Source of the DNA: Leucobacter sp. PH1c | Lineage (GTDB): Bacteria > Actinomycetota > Actinomycetes > Actinomycetales > Microbacteriaceae | NCBI RefSeq assembly: GCF_000633415.1 | Contig: NZ_AYMV01000007.1 | Span: forward strand, 1-64,000 | Length of the DNA stretch: 64,000 bases | Reading direction: 5' to 3' | Shown here: positions 42,182 through 49,795 of the stretch, piece after piece | Numbering within the stretch: the stretch's first letter is position 1 | Layout: each line of letters starts with the position of its first letter | Notes under the pieces: generated by a model | The model's database searches: none | What the model was told of the DNA's origin: nothing | Seen by the model: only the letters and a program-made list of their open reading frames with translations | Program-made: the position numbers and the translations under genes

Positions 42182-42391
42182 TCAGACGTCCCCCGCGGAC
42201 TCCTCCTCATCGCGCCAGGCGCGTGCCCGCTCCTCGAGGATCTGGTTCGCGTGCGCCGCCTGCTCGCGGGTGGGGAACGGGCCGACGCGATCGACGGAGA
42301 GCGACTGCGGCCCCTCCTCGACCTCACCGGTGCGCGTGTTGAACCAGTACGTCTCCTCGGGATCCTCGATCCCCCAGTCGCGCTTGCTCAT
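42182..42391 (-). CDS. Small SPOR-like protein
   Basis: 69 residues, acidic, with YWFNTRTGEVEEGPQS and RVGPFPTREQAAHANQILEERARAW. These match a short protein often annotated as SPOR-domain containing and found beside map in Microbacteriaceae. It is too short for a full peptidoglycan-binding SPOR fold and has no membrane anchor. Function is unknown. GGAAGGA lies upstream of the ATG. It is divergent from map over 66 bases. Confidence 0.85.
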   Translation of the reverse strand: MSKRDWGIEDPEETYWFNTRTGEVEEGPQSLSVDRVGPFPTREQAAHANQILEERARAWRDEEESAGDV

Positions 42392-42445
42392 GATCGGTGT
42401 CCTTCCGCTTCGGCGGTGCTCGCAGCGAGTACTGCGTGCTCTTCA

Positions 42446-42451
42446 TAGACT
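42446..42451 (+). promoter_or_regulatory. -10 hexamer TAGACT of map
   Basis: TAGACT, six bases (AGAGCC), then the map ATG at 42458, without a separate ribosome-binding site. Confidence 0.5.
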
Positions 42452-42457
42452 AGAGCC

Positions 42458-43330
42458 ATGCCCTTCGACGCACACGGACATTTGACTCCCGGTTCCCGGC
42501 CGGCCCCGCTCGCGGTGCCCGCGACGATCGCACGACCGCCGTATGTCGGCCTCGTGACGCCGCCGCCGTACGAGGGCGACAACACCTACTCGGAGGACGA
42601 GATCGCGAAGATCCGGGCCGCGGGACGCATCGCGTCGCGCGCGCTCGACGCCGTCGGTGCCGCGGTGCGCCCGGGGGTCACGACGGCGGAGCTCGACCGC
42701 GTCGCGCACGACGTCGTGGTGGCGGCGGGCGCCTACCCGTCGACGCTCGGCTACCGCGGCTACCCCGCGTCCTCGTGCACCTCGGTGAACGAGGTCATCT
42801 GCCACGGCATCCCGGACGACACGGTGCTTCGCGAGGGCGACATCGTGAACGTCGACGTCACGGCGTACCTCGACGGCTTCCACGGCGACACGAACCGCAC
42901 GTTCCGGGTGGGTGAGGTCTCGGAGGAGGTCGACCTCCTCGTCGAGCGCACCCACGAGGCGATGATGCGCGGCATCCGCGCGGCGAAGCCGGGTCGGGCC
43001 GTGAACGTGATCGGCCGGGTCATCGAGACGTATGCGAAGCGCTTCGGCTACGGCGTGGTGCGCGACTTCACGGGGCACGGCGTCGGTTCGTCGTTCCACT
43101 CCGGGCTCATCATCCCCCACTACGATTCGGCGCCGAGCTATGGCGACCTGATCGTCCCCGGCATGGTGTTCACGGTCGAGCCGATGCTCACCCTCGGCGG
43201 CCACGCCTGGGACCAGTGGGATGACGGCTGGACCGTGACGACCCGGGACAAGAGCATCACCGCGCAGTTTGAGCACACGGTCGTGATCCGCGAGGACGGT
43301 TTCGAGCTCCTCACCGTCTCGGAGGATTGA
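42458..43330 (+). CDS. map: Methionine aminopeptidase type I
   Basis: 290 residues. It removes initiator methionine from nascent proteins. The five dinuclear-metal ligands are Asp133, Asp144, His206, Glu240 and Glu271, and His116 is in the CHG motif. The ~40 residues before the catalytic core (PYVGLVTPPPYEG) form the Pro-rich extension typical of actinobacterial MetAP1c. The ATG immediately follows the leaderless -10 hexamer. It is convergent with the surface-protein gene across a hairpin. Confidence 0.96.
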   Translation: MPFDAHGHLTPGSRPAPLAVPATIARPPYVGLVTPPPYEGDNTYSEDEIAKIRAAGRIASRALDAVGAAVRPGVTTAELDRVAHDVVVAAGAYPSTLGYRGYPASSCTSVNEVICHGIPDDTVLREGDIVNVDVTAYLDGFHGDTNRTFRVGEVSEEVDLLVERTHEAMMRGIRAAKPGRAVNVIGRVIETYAKRFGYGVVRDFTGHGVGSSFHSGLIIPHYDSAPSYGDLIVPGMVFTVEPMLTLGGHAWDQWDDGWTVTTRDKSITAQFEHTVVIREDGFELLTVSED

Positions 43331-43340
43331 GCCGCAGCGG

Positions 43341-43379
43341 CCTCGGGCGGTCGGGTCCCCTGGAACCGGCCGCCCGGGG
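43341..43379. terminator. Convergent hairpin after map
   Basis: CCTCGGGCGG-t-CGG pairs with CCG-g-CCGCCCGGGG across an 11-base loop, between map and the surface-protein gene. Confidence 0.65.
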
Positions 43380-43394
43380 GCGCCGCAGCAGTGC

Positions 43395-44534
43395 CTAGCT
43401 GCGCGCCCGGCGTCGACGCGCGAGCAGCAGGCCGGCGCCGCCGGCCAGGAGGAGCGACCCGCCTGCGAGCGCGAGCGCCGCGGAGGGCGCGCCCGTCTTC
43501 GCGAGCTGGGTTCCCGTCCCGGGCTGCGGCTTCGTCGTTCCGGGGCCGCCATCCGTTGTCCCGCCATCGAGTGCGGTGGGATCGGTGCTGGGTTCCGTTC
43601 CCGGGTCGGTCGTCGGATCGGTGCTGGGGTCCGTGCCCGGGTCCGTGGCCGGGTCCGTGGCTGGATCAGTGCCCGGGTCGGTCGCCGGGTCCGTGCCCGG
43701 GTCCGTGGCGGGGTCGGTGGCCGGCTCCGTGGCTGGATCAGTGCCCGGGTCGGTCGCCGGGTCCGTGCCCGGGTCCGTCGCGGGCTCCGTCGGCCCCTCC
43801 GCGAACGTCACCGAGCAGCTGATCGGCTGGACGTAGTCGATGTCCTTGTCCTTGCTCCACGACCAGGTGGCCTCGCTCCAGGTCGTCGAGACGAACGAAC
43901 CCGACAGCGACTCGACCAGGGAGACGGTACCCACGGCGTCGTCCGGCACGGTGAGGGTGAACTGGAGCACGCTGCTCGACTCGTCGGCGAGGAGCCACAC
44001 GGCCGGGAAGTCGCTGGGGCGCACCTGCTCGCTGACCACGCCGCCGGAGACGATGGTGCGCGCATCGATGTCGTGCACCCACGTGACCTCGCGCCCGGTG
44101 AGCATGGCCCGCTCCCAGGGGGCGGCCTCGTTCTGCACCAGGCGGTCCACCTGCCAGTCCGAATCCGTCGGATCGCTCGCGGGGCCGGTCACGACGGTCT
44201 GGCTGACGCGCGGCTCGCTCGCGACGGCGGATGCGCCGAGGATGACCCGGTTGACCGCGTCACGGAACTCCGGGGGCAGCGGGGCGTAGCGGTCGTCCGC
44301 GCCGGGAGCTGTGTCCTCGCCGGCGAGTGTGTTCTGATCGACGACGGTCACCTTGAAGGTGCGCTCCCCCGACTGCACGACCTGCAGATTGCGGATGCCG
44401 CCGTGGAACACGTCGCACACGACGTCGCCGACGGCAGCCTGCGCGGGCGCGGGCTGCATCGCGCCGAGCGTCGCCCCCGCGGCAGTGCCGAGTCCCAGAA
44501 CCGTGAGCACCCCGGTGGCCAGCATCTTCTTCAC
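43395..44534 (-). CDS. Sortase-anchored surface protein (LAKTG)
   Basis: 379 residues. A signal peptide (MKKMLATGVLTVLGLGTAAG, cleavage probably after PAQA at about 35) precedes an exported domain of ~215 residues with two cysteines (CDVF and SCSVTF) that may form a disulfide. A Thr/Asp/Pro repeat region follows, then the sorting signal LAKTG, a hydrophobic segment and the basic tail RRRRARS. LAxTG signals are used by class E sortases in high-GC actinobacteria; no sortase lies in the window. The exported domain is not recognised. The GTG start is taken from the KK-containing signal peptide. Confidence 0.8.
   Translation of the reverse strand: MKKMLATGVLTVLGLGTAAGATLGAMQPAPAQAAVGDVVCDVFHGGIRNLQVVQSGERTFKVTVVDQNTLAGEDTAPGADDRYAPLPPEFRDAVNRVILGASAVASEPRVSQTVVTGPASDPTDSDWQVDRLVQNEAAPWERAMLTGREVTWVHDIDARTIVSGGVVSEQVRPSDFPAVWLLADESSSVLQFTLTVPDDAVGTVSLVESLSGSFVSTTWSEATWSWSKDKDIDYVQPISCSVTFAEGPTEPATDPGTDPATDPGTDPATEPATDPATDPGTDPATDPGTDPATDPATDPGTDPSTDPTTDPGTEPSTDPTALDGGTTDGGPGTTKPQPGTGTQLAKTGAPSAALALAGGSLLLAGGAGLLLARRRRARS
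43577..43792 (-). repeat. TDPGTDPAT-type repeat in the surface protein
   Basis: Degenerate 12-base units (complement of GTCCGTGCCCGG and variants) encode about 17 tandem (T/E)DP(G/A/S)T-like blocks that form the cell-wall-spanning stalk. Block number is likely to vary between strains by slippage. Confidence 0.85.
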
Positions 44535-44724
44535 GTCGTTCCCCCAAACCGTCTCGTGCGCGCGCACGTGCGTGCCCGCGGTGGGCGCTCGCGGCGCCAC
44601 ACAGGACCCTAACACGAAACAGGAAACGCCAAGGTATAAGAAAGAATCCTCCGCGGTGACGCCGAGAGAGGCGGTCCCGGCGGGAAGATGGGCGTGGGAG
44701 CACTGAATGCACCGAGGGCTGGGG

Positions 44725-45103
44725 GGAATGGGCCGGATCATACGCCGGGTTCTGTCCCCCGATCGAAATCGGGGCGACGGTCATCTCTCTCGGGGCACTG
44801 TTGCCAGTACCCTCTAGCGGCCTACCCGAGGACTCGGCGGGACGCGTCAGCATCCTCTGTCTGGCCTTGCTCCGAACGAGGTTTACCTAGCCGCCTGTGT
44901 CACCACGGGCGCTGGTGGGCTCTTACCCCACCCTTTCAGCCTTACCGTGCGCGGCGAACCGTACGCGGCGGTCTACTCTCTGTTGCACTTTCTCGCGGGT
45001 TGCCCCGGGTGGGCGTTACCCACCGTTCTTCCCTGCGGAGCCCGGACGTTCCTCGGCGCGGACACTCTCGTGCCGCGACGCGACCGTCTCACCGACCCAT
45101 TCC
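44725..45103 (-). ncRNA. rnpB: RNase P RNA (class A)
   Basis: About 379 bases. Conserved elements read on the minus strand include GAGGAACGTCCGGGCTCC, CAGGGAAGAACGGTGGG, a GGGTAAGAGCCCACC block, and the 3' part AGAACCCGGCGTATGATCCG. The ends pair as helix P1: GAATGGGTCGG with CCGGCCCATTC. RNase P removes tRNA 5' leaders. ORFs crossing it are spurious. The exact ends may differ by a few bases. Confidence 0.95.
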
Positions 45104-45110
45104 GGATCCG

Positions 45111-45116
45111 ATTCTA
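45111..45116 (-). promoter_or_regulatory. -10 box of rnpB (TAGAAT)
   Basis: TAGAAT, preceded by TG, lies seven bases before the predicted first nucleotide of RNase P RNA. Confidence 0.6.
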
Positions 45117-45198
45117 CACCGGGCGCGGGCGGGCGCGGCACCGGCGCGCTCGGGTTCGCCCGAGTTCGCGGTGCCGTCCTGCACCGCCGGCGTTCGGC

Positions 45199-45927
45199 TC
45201 AGTCCTCTTCGACGCGCACGAGGATCGCACCCGTGCCGGGGCAGAAGAGCAGCTCGTCGGGCGCGGCCGCGTTGAAGTCGCTGAGCTCGGCAGGCGTGAG
45301 AGCCATGTTGCTCGCCTCGGAGACGGCGCCGCGGAGGCGAGCGGCGCCGATGCCGATGCGGCCGCGCAGCTCCTCGTAGATACCGAGCAGGTCGCGCTGA
45401 ATCTCCGCGGCCAGGCCCCCGCGCTCGCGCGTGCTCGCGTCGAGCTCGCGATCGATCTGCGCCTCGGCCGTGTCGATCGCGTCCTGGATCGCCGCGCGAC
45501 GCGCGTCGACGCCGCCGAGCACGCCCTCGGCAGCGGTGAACGCGGCCTGGGCCGCCTCCTGCTGCTCCATGAGTACGAGCTCGCGATCCTCGAGCTCACT
45601 CGTGCGGCGGGCGAGCGTTTCGAGCTCGGCCTGCAGCGCCTGCGCCTCCTTCGGCGCGGTGCTCACGGCGAGCAGCTCCTCGTCTCGGGCGCGTCGCTGC
45701 GCGACCAGCGCGATGTCGGCCTCGACGCGCTCGATCTCCGCGTTCAGCGTGTCGAGCTCGCGCTGCGCGGCCATGAACTGCTCGCGCGACTCGGCGATCT
45801 CGCCAGCAAGGCCGTCGAGCTCGGCCCGCTCCGGGAGCGTGGCGCGCTTGCGGCGCAGACGAGCGATCGTCGTGTCGAGATCGTGCAGGTCGAGCAGGAG
45901 CCGCTGCTGGCGGGGACTAGCCTTCAT
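45199..45927 (-). CDS. Coiled-coil protein with degenerate C4 zinc ribbon
   Basis: 242 residues. Most of the protein (about 5-180) is a long antiparallel coiled coil. The C-terminal module aligns with the C4 zinc-ribbon family (Rv2229c type), but three of four cysteines are replaced: Ser203, Ser206, Cys229, Thr232. The fold may persist without zinc. The family is regularly next to Nif3, as here (20 bases after it). The ATG follows TAGGCT by six bases, so the gene probably also has its own leaderless promoter. Function is not established. Confidence 0.85.
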   Translation of the reverse strand: MKASPRQQRLLLDLHDLDTTIARLRRKRATLPERAELDGLAGEIAESREQFMAAQRELDTLNAEIERVEADIALVAQRRARDEELLAVSTAPKEAQALQAELETLARRTSELEDRELVLMEQQEAAQAAFTAAEGVLGGVDARRAAIQDAIDTAEAQIDRELDASTRERGGLAAEIQRDLLGIYEELRGRIGIGAARLRGAVSEASNMALTPAELSDFNAAAPDELLFCPGTGAILVRVEED

Positions 45928-45933
45928 GCTTCT

Positions 45934-45939
45934 AGCCTA
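45934..45939 (-). promoter_or_regulatory. -10 hexamer TAGGCT before the zinc-ribbon gene
   Basis: TAGGCT, six bases (AGAAGC), then ATG, all inside the 20-base gap after the Nif3 stop codon. Confidence 0.45.
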
Positions 45940-45947
45940 GTGCCGCG

Positions 45948-46838
45948 TCAGCCCGCCGCGCCCACGGAGAAGTCCCACGGATCCGTGCGCAGCGTGCTCA
46001 CGGTGAACGTGACGCCCGGGAGCCGGTCGGCGAGTGCCTCGGCCGCGCCCGCGAGCCAGAGCGACTCGCTCGCCCAGTGGGCGACGTCGACGAGGGCCGG
46101 GCCCGCGTCCGCGGCGCTCAGCTCGAGCGATTCCTGCGCGGGATGGTGGCGCAGATCGGAGGTGACGTAGACGTCCGCTCCCCGTACGAGCGGGTGATCG
46201 AGGAGGCTGTCCCCAGCGCCGCCGAGCAGCGCGACGCGCGAGACCAGGCGTGCGGGATCGCCCGCGACGCGGACCCCCGTCACGGTTGCGGGGAGTACCG
46301 CGTTCACGCGCTCGGCGAAGGCTCGCAGCGACTCCGGTTCGGGCAGCGTCCCGACGCGGCCGATGCCCGCGCCCGGGTGGGCGGCGGGGTGCGCCGAGGG
46401 GACGAGCGGCGTCGTGTCGCGCAGCCCCAGACGGCGGGCGAAGACCTCGGAAACCCCGCCGTCGGGCGCGTCCGCGTTCGTGTGCGCCGAGTAGAGAGCG
46501 CAGCCACCGCGGATCAGGCGCGCGAGGAGCGCTCCCTTCGCGGTGTCCTCGGCGACGGTGTGCACGCCGCGCAGGAGGAGCGGGTGATGCGTGACGAGCA
46601 GATCCGCGCCGCGCTCGAGCGCCTCGGCCACGGTGGCCTCGGTGACGTCGACGGCGAGGAGCGCCCGCGTGAGCGGGGCGCGCCGGTCGCCCGACGCGAG
46701 GCCCACGCGATCCCAGGGCTCCGCCGTGGCGGTGGGCCAGAACTCCTCGGCGACCGCGAGGAAGTCCGCGAGCGTCGCCGCAGGCGTCGACGCGGGGCCC
46801 CCGGCGGGCTCGTGAGCGGTGGTGGGCTGAGCGGACAC
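45948..46838 (-). CDS. Nif3-like dinuclear metal center protein
   Basis: 296 residues of the Nif3/YbgI family, hexameric proteins with a two-metal site. Ligand motifs are LLVTHHPLLLRG with its His pair, YSAHTNADAPDGG, and the C-terminal VDVAHWASE with Asp, His and Glu. The family is tentatively called a GTP cyclohydrolase 1 type 2 relative, but activity is unproven. Strong AGGAGG precedes the GTG start. It begins three bases after metI, so it is transcribed with the methionine transporter; whether this has functional meaning is unknown. Confidence 0.92.
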   Translation of the reverse strand: MSAQPTTAHEPAGGPASTPAATLADFLAVAEEFWPTATAEPWDRVGLASGDRRAPLTRALLAVDVTEATVAEALERGADLLVTHHPLLLRGVHTVAEDTAKGALLARLIRGGCALYSAHTNADAPDGGVSEVFARRLGLRDTTPLVPSAHPAAHPGAGIGRVGTLPEPESLRAFAERVNAVLPATVTGVRVAGDPARLVSRVALLGGAGDSLLDHPLVRGADVYVTSDLRHHPAQESLELSAADAGPALVDVAHWASESLWLAGAAEALADRLPGVTFTVSTLRTDPWDFSVGAAG

Positions 46839-46841
46839 GTG

Positions 46842-47507
46842 CTACCTCCTGAGCAGCTTGCGGGCGATGACGTTGCCGAGCAGCTGCACGAGCTGCACGA
46901 TGACGATGATCACGAGGACGGCCGACCACGTCACCCACGGGTTGAACTGGCGGTACCCGTACTGGAGCGCGAGGTTACCGAGGCCGCCGCCGCCCACCAC
47001 GCCGGCCATCGCGGTCATGTCGACCACAGCGATGAACGCGAAGGTGTAGCCGAGCACGAGCGGCCCGAGCCCCTCGGGGATGAGCACCGTGAAGATCGTG
47101 CGCACGGGCCCGGCGCCCATGGCGCGGGCGGCCTCGATCACCCCGGGCGGAACGGTGAGCAGATTCTGCTCAACGAGGCGGGCGATGCCGAACATCGCGG
47201 CGAACGTCAGCACGAAGAGGAGCGCGCGCTCCCCGATGCCCGTGCCGACGACGAGGCGCGCGAGCGGGGTGAGCGCGCCGAGCAGGATCACGAAGGGGAT
47301 GGGGCGGAAGAAGTTCACGAGGAAGTTCAGCACCCAGAAGACGGGGCGGTTCTGCATGATCCCGCCCTGCCGTGTGACGGTGAGCGCGACGCCGACGATG
47401 AGGCCAAGCGCGCCGCCCACGCCCATCGAGAAGACCGCGTAGAACACGGTCTGCAGCGTCGCTTCGAGGAACTTGCCGTTCGCGAGGAGTTCGAGCAGAC
47501 GGTCCAT
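46842..47507 (-). CDS. metI: Methionine ABC transporter permease
   Basis: 221 residues with five transmembrane segments. The cytoplasmic EAARAMGAG motif (EAA loop), where the ATPase docks, is at about 120-135. High similarity in pattern to MetI: FRPIPFVILLGALTP and VVGGGGLGNLALQYGYRQF. The start overlaps the metN stop as ATGA, so translation is coupled. It forms the membrane channel for D/L-methionine with MetN and MetQ. Confidence 0.95.
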   Translation of the reverse strand: MDRLLELLANGKFLEATLQTVFYAVFSMGVGGALGLIVGVALTVTRQGGIMQNRPVFWVLNFLVNFFRPIPFVILLGALTPLARLVVGTGIGERALLFVLTFAAMFGIARLVEQNLLTVPPGVIEAARAMGAGPVRTIFTVLIPEGLGPLVLGYTFAFIAVVDMTAMAGVVGGGGLGNLALQYGYRQFNPWVTWSAVLVIIVIVQLVQLLGNVIARKLLRR

Positions 47508-48535
47508 CAGGCGAGCACCTCCAGCTCGGTTTCCTGGGCGAGCGCCGCGACCGCGTGCTCCACGCGCAGCTCGTCGCCGATGAGTTCGAGGGTGAGCTTG
47601 CCGAAGCTCCGCCCGCCCACGTCGGTGATGCCGCCGTGAATGATGCTCACGCCGACGCCGCGCTCGGCGAGGGTGCGGAAGACGACGGGCTGATCCACGT
47701 CGCCGTCGCGGAACGTGAGGCTTACGAGGCGCCCGCGGTGGCGCTCGCGGAGCTGCTCGAGGTGGCTCGGCTCGGGCTCGCTCGGGAGCGCGGTCGCCAC
47801 GAACTTGCGCGTGGTCTCGCTGCGCGGCGCGGAGAACACCTCGAACACGTCGCCCTGCTCGACGGCCCGGCCGCCGTCCATCACGGTGACGCGGTCGGCG
47901 ATCTCGCGGACCACCTCCATCTCGTGTGTGATGAGGATGATCGTGATCCCGAGCTCATCGTTCACGCGCTTGAGCAGTGCGAGCACCTCCCGGGAGGTCT
48001 CCGGGTCGAGCGCGCTCGTCGCTTCGTCGGCGAGGAGCACGCCGGGCTCGGTCGCCAGCGCGCGGGCAATGCCGACCCGTTGCTTCTGGCCGCCGGAGAG
48101 CTCGTCGACGTACGCGCCGGCGCGATCCTGCAGGCCGACGAAGCTCAGGAGCTCGGCGACGCGGCGCGTGCGCTGCGCGGCGGGCACGCCGGCAACGATC
48201 AGCGGGTACTCGACGTTCTTCGCGATCGTCTTCGAGTGGAACAGGTTGAACTGCTGGAAGATCATGCCGATCTGCGAGCGGACGGGCCGCAGCTGCCGCT
48301 CGCTCAGGCTCGTGAGCTCATGCTCCCCCACTCGGATCGAGCCGCTCGTGGCGCGCTCGAGCCCGTTCACGAGGCGGAGAAGGGTGCTCTTGCCCGCCCC
48401 GGAATACCCGATGATCGCGTGGATCTCGCCGGATGCCACATCGATGGAGACGTCGTCGACCGCGACGATCTCGGGGTCGGCCTTCCCGCGTCCGGGATAG
48501 CGCTTCCCGACGCCGCTCAGTTGCACGCGTGTCAC
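47507..48535 (-). CDS. metN: Methionine ABC transporter ATP-binding protein
   Basis: 342 residues, the standard MetN length. Walker A is GYSGAGKST, the signature is LSGGQKQR, Walker B is VLLADEATSALD, and the switch His is in ITHEM. The C-terminal ~100 residues are the NIL domain, which binds methionine and inhibits transport when the cell is replete. The GTG start is set by AGAGGA about eight bases upstream and by family length. It lies downstream of metQ across a strong hairpin. Confidence 0.95.
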   Translation of the reverse strand: MTRVQLSGVGKRYPGRGKADPEIVAVDDVSIDVASGEIHAIIGYSGAGKSTLLRLVNGLERATSGSIRVGEHELTSLSERQLRPVRSQIGMIFQQFNLFHSKTIAKNVEYPLIVAGVPAAQRTRRVAELLSFVGLQDRAGAYVDELSGGQKQRVGIARALATEPGVLLADEATSALDPETSREVLALLKRVNDELGITIILITHEMEVVREIADRVTVMDGGRAVEQGDVFEVFSAPRSETTRKFVATALPSEPEPSHLEQLRERHRGRLVSLTFRDGDVDQPVVFRTLAERGVGVSIIHGGITDVGGRSFGKLTLELIGDELRVEHAVAALAQETELEVLA

Positions 48536-48614
48536 CCGCAGGTCCTCTCGCTTCGCTCGGGCCGCATCGCGCGGCCCAGGGGTCCATTCTGACGGTTCGC
48601 CGCCCGCAGCCCAA

Positions 48615-48648
48615 ACGGGGCGGTGGGAGCACGCTCCCACCGCCCCGT
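48615..48648 (-). terminator. Hairpin between metQ and metN
   Basis: A perfect 16-base stem (ACGGGGCGGTGGGAGC with its complement) with a two-base centre lies 29 bases after the metQ stop. It should end most metQ transcripts, lowering metNI-nif3 expression relative to the binding protein. Confidence 0.85.
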
Positions 48649-48676
48649 CGCGATCCCGCGGTGCGCGGGATCGGGG

Positions 48677-49576
48677 TTACTTGGCCTGCGCCGCGTAGTC
48701 CTTCTGCGCCTGCGCGAGGATGTCCGCGAGCTCGGCGGTCGGCGTGTTGAGCGGCACCGCGCCCTCGCCGACGTAGTCCTTCACGGCCTTCTGCACGTCG
48801 GCGTTGTTCTGGTAGATGTCGACGAGCTTGAGGTAGGTCTCGTTGTCCTTGTCCTCGGCGCGCGCCGCGAAGATGTTCGTGTACGGCGCGGCAGCGGGAT
48901 CCTCCGCGCTATCCGAGCCGAGCGAGTCCGAGAACTTCAGGCCGGCGGGCTCGACGAAGTCGTTGTTCACAACACCGCCGTCGACGTCCGGCAGCGCGCC
49001 GGGGATGCCCGCGGCGTCGAGCTCGGTGACCTTCACCTTCGACTTGTCCGCGATGACGTCCTCGAGCGTCGAGCCCGAGTTGCCGCCGTCCTTCAGCTCG
49101 ATGAGGCCGAGCTTCTGCAGCACGAGCAGCGCACGGGCGCGGTTCGACTCGTCGTTCGGCACGGCGATGGTGCCGCCCTCGGGGATGTCCTCGATCGAGT
49201 CGTACTTCGCCGAGAACAGGTTCATCGGGTAGATCACGGTCGAGCCGAGCGCGACGAGATCGTCGCCCGCGTCCTCGTTGTAGGCGGCGAGGTACGCGAT
49301 GTGCTGGAACTGGTTCAGGTCGAGATCGCCCTCGCTGAGCAGCGGGTTCGGCTGGGGGTACTCGGCGAAATCGATGATCTCGACCGTGATCCCCTCCTCA
49401 GCTGCGGCGTCGACGAACGTGTCCCAGTACGGCTGCCCGCCGGGGACGACGCCGATCTTGACGGTCTGGTCGGCGTCGCCGCCCGCGGCGGGGGCGCACC
49501 CGGCGAGCGCGGTCGTCGCGGCGAGGGCGAGGGCGGTGAGCGAGGCGGCGAAGACGCGGCGCTTCGTGGAGGTCAT
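48677..49576 (-). CDS. metQ: Methionine-binding lipoprotein
   Basis: 299 residues of the NlpA/MetQ family. A lipoprotein signal peptide with lipobox LAGC (Cys27) tethers it to the outer face of the membrane. Family motifs GVVPGGQPYWDTF, EIIDFAEYPQPN, LDLNQFQHIAYL and VVNNDFVEPAGL are present. It delivers methionine to MetI/MetN. AAGGGGA precedes the ATG at 49576. The 219 bases upstream, shared with gap, showed no recognisable SAM riboswitch. Confidence 0.95.
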   Translation of the reverse strand: MTSTKRRVFAASLTALALAATTALAGCAPAAGGDADQTVKIGVVPGGQPYWDTFVDAAAEEGITVEIIDFAEYPQPNPLLSEGDLDLNQFQHIAYLAAYNEDAGDDLVALGSTVIYPMNLFSAKYDSIEDIPEGGTIAVPNDESNRARALLVLQKLGLIELKDGGNSGSTLEDVIADKSKVKVTELDAAGIPGALPDVDGGVVNNDFVEPAGLKFSDSLGSDSAEDPAAAPYTNIFAARAEDKDNETYLKLVDIYQNNADVQKAVKDYVGEGAVPLNTPTAELADILAQAQKDYAAQAK

Positions 49577-49795
49577 GGGGTCCCCTTTTGGGCTGAGGTG
49601 CGATCGTGTGACAGAGGCGGCTGCGACGCGGGTGCGGCCGCCGAACAACTCCAAGACTCCTGCATGTCTGCCGCCACGCGGTAATCACGGTGTCACACAG
49701 CGTCATCCTCGTGGGATACTGGATTCGACGCCACAGCGTCCCGGCGGGCAGGCCGACTCCCTCTTCATACCGTTTGGAAGGAACCCTCCGTTCAC

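Noticed and set aside
43577-43792. Tandem repeats that might be taken for a CRISPR array
   Set aside because: The units are 12 bases with no unique spacers and are in frame with a surface protein stalk.
44688-45379. Open frames over the RNase P RNA region
   Set aside because: The conserved RNA core and pairing P1 helix explain the sequence; the frames have no coding character.
49577-49795. A SAM riboswitch before metQ
   Set aside because: I searched the region by eye for SAM-I, II and IV-like conserved cores and stems and found none; a covariance-model search would be decisive.
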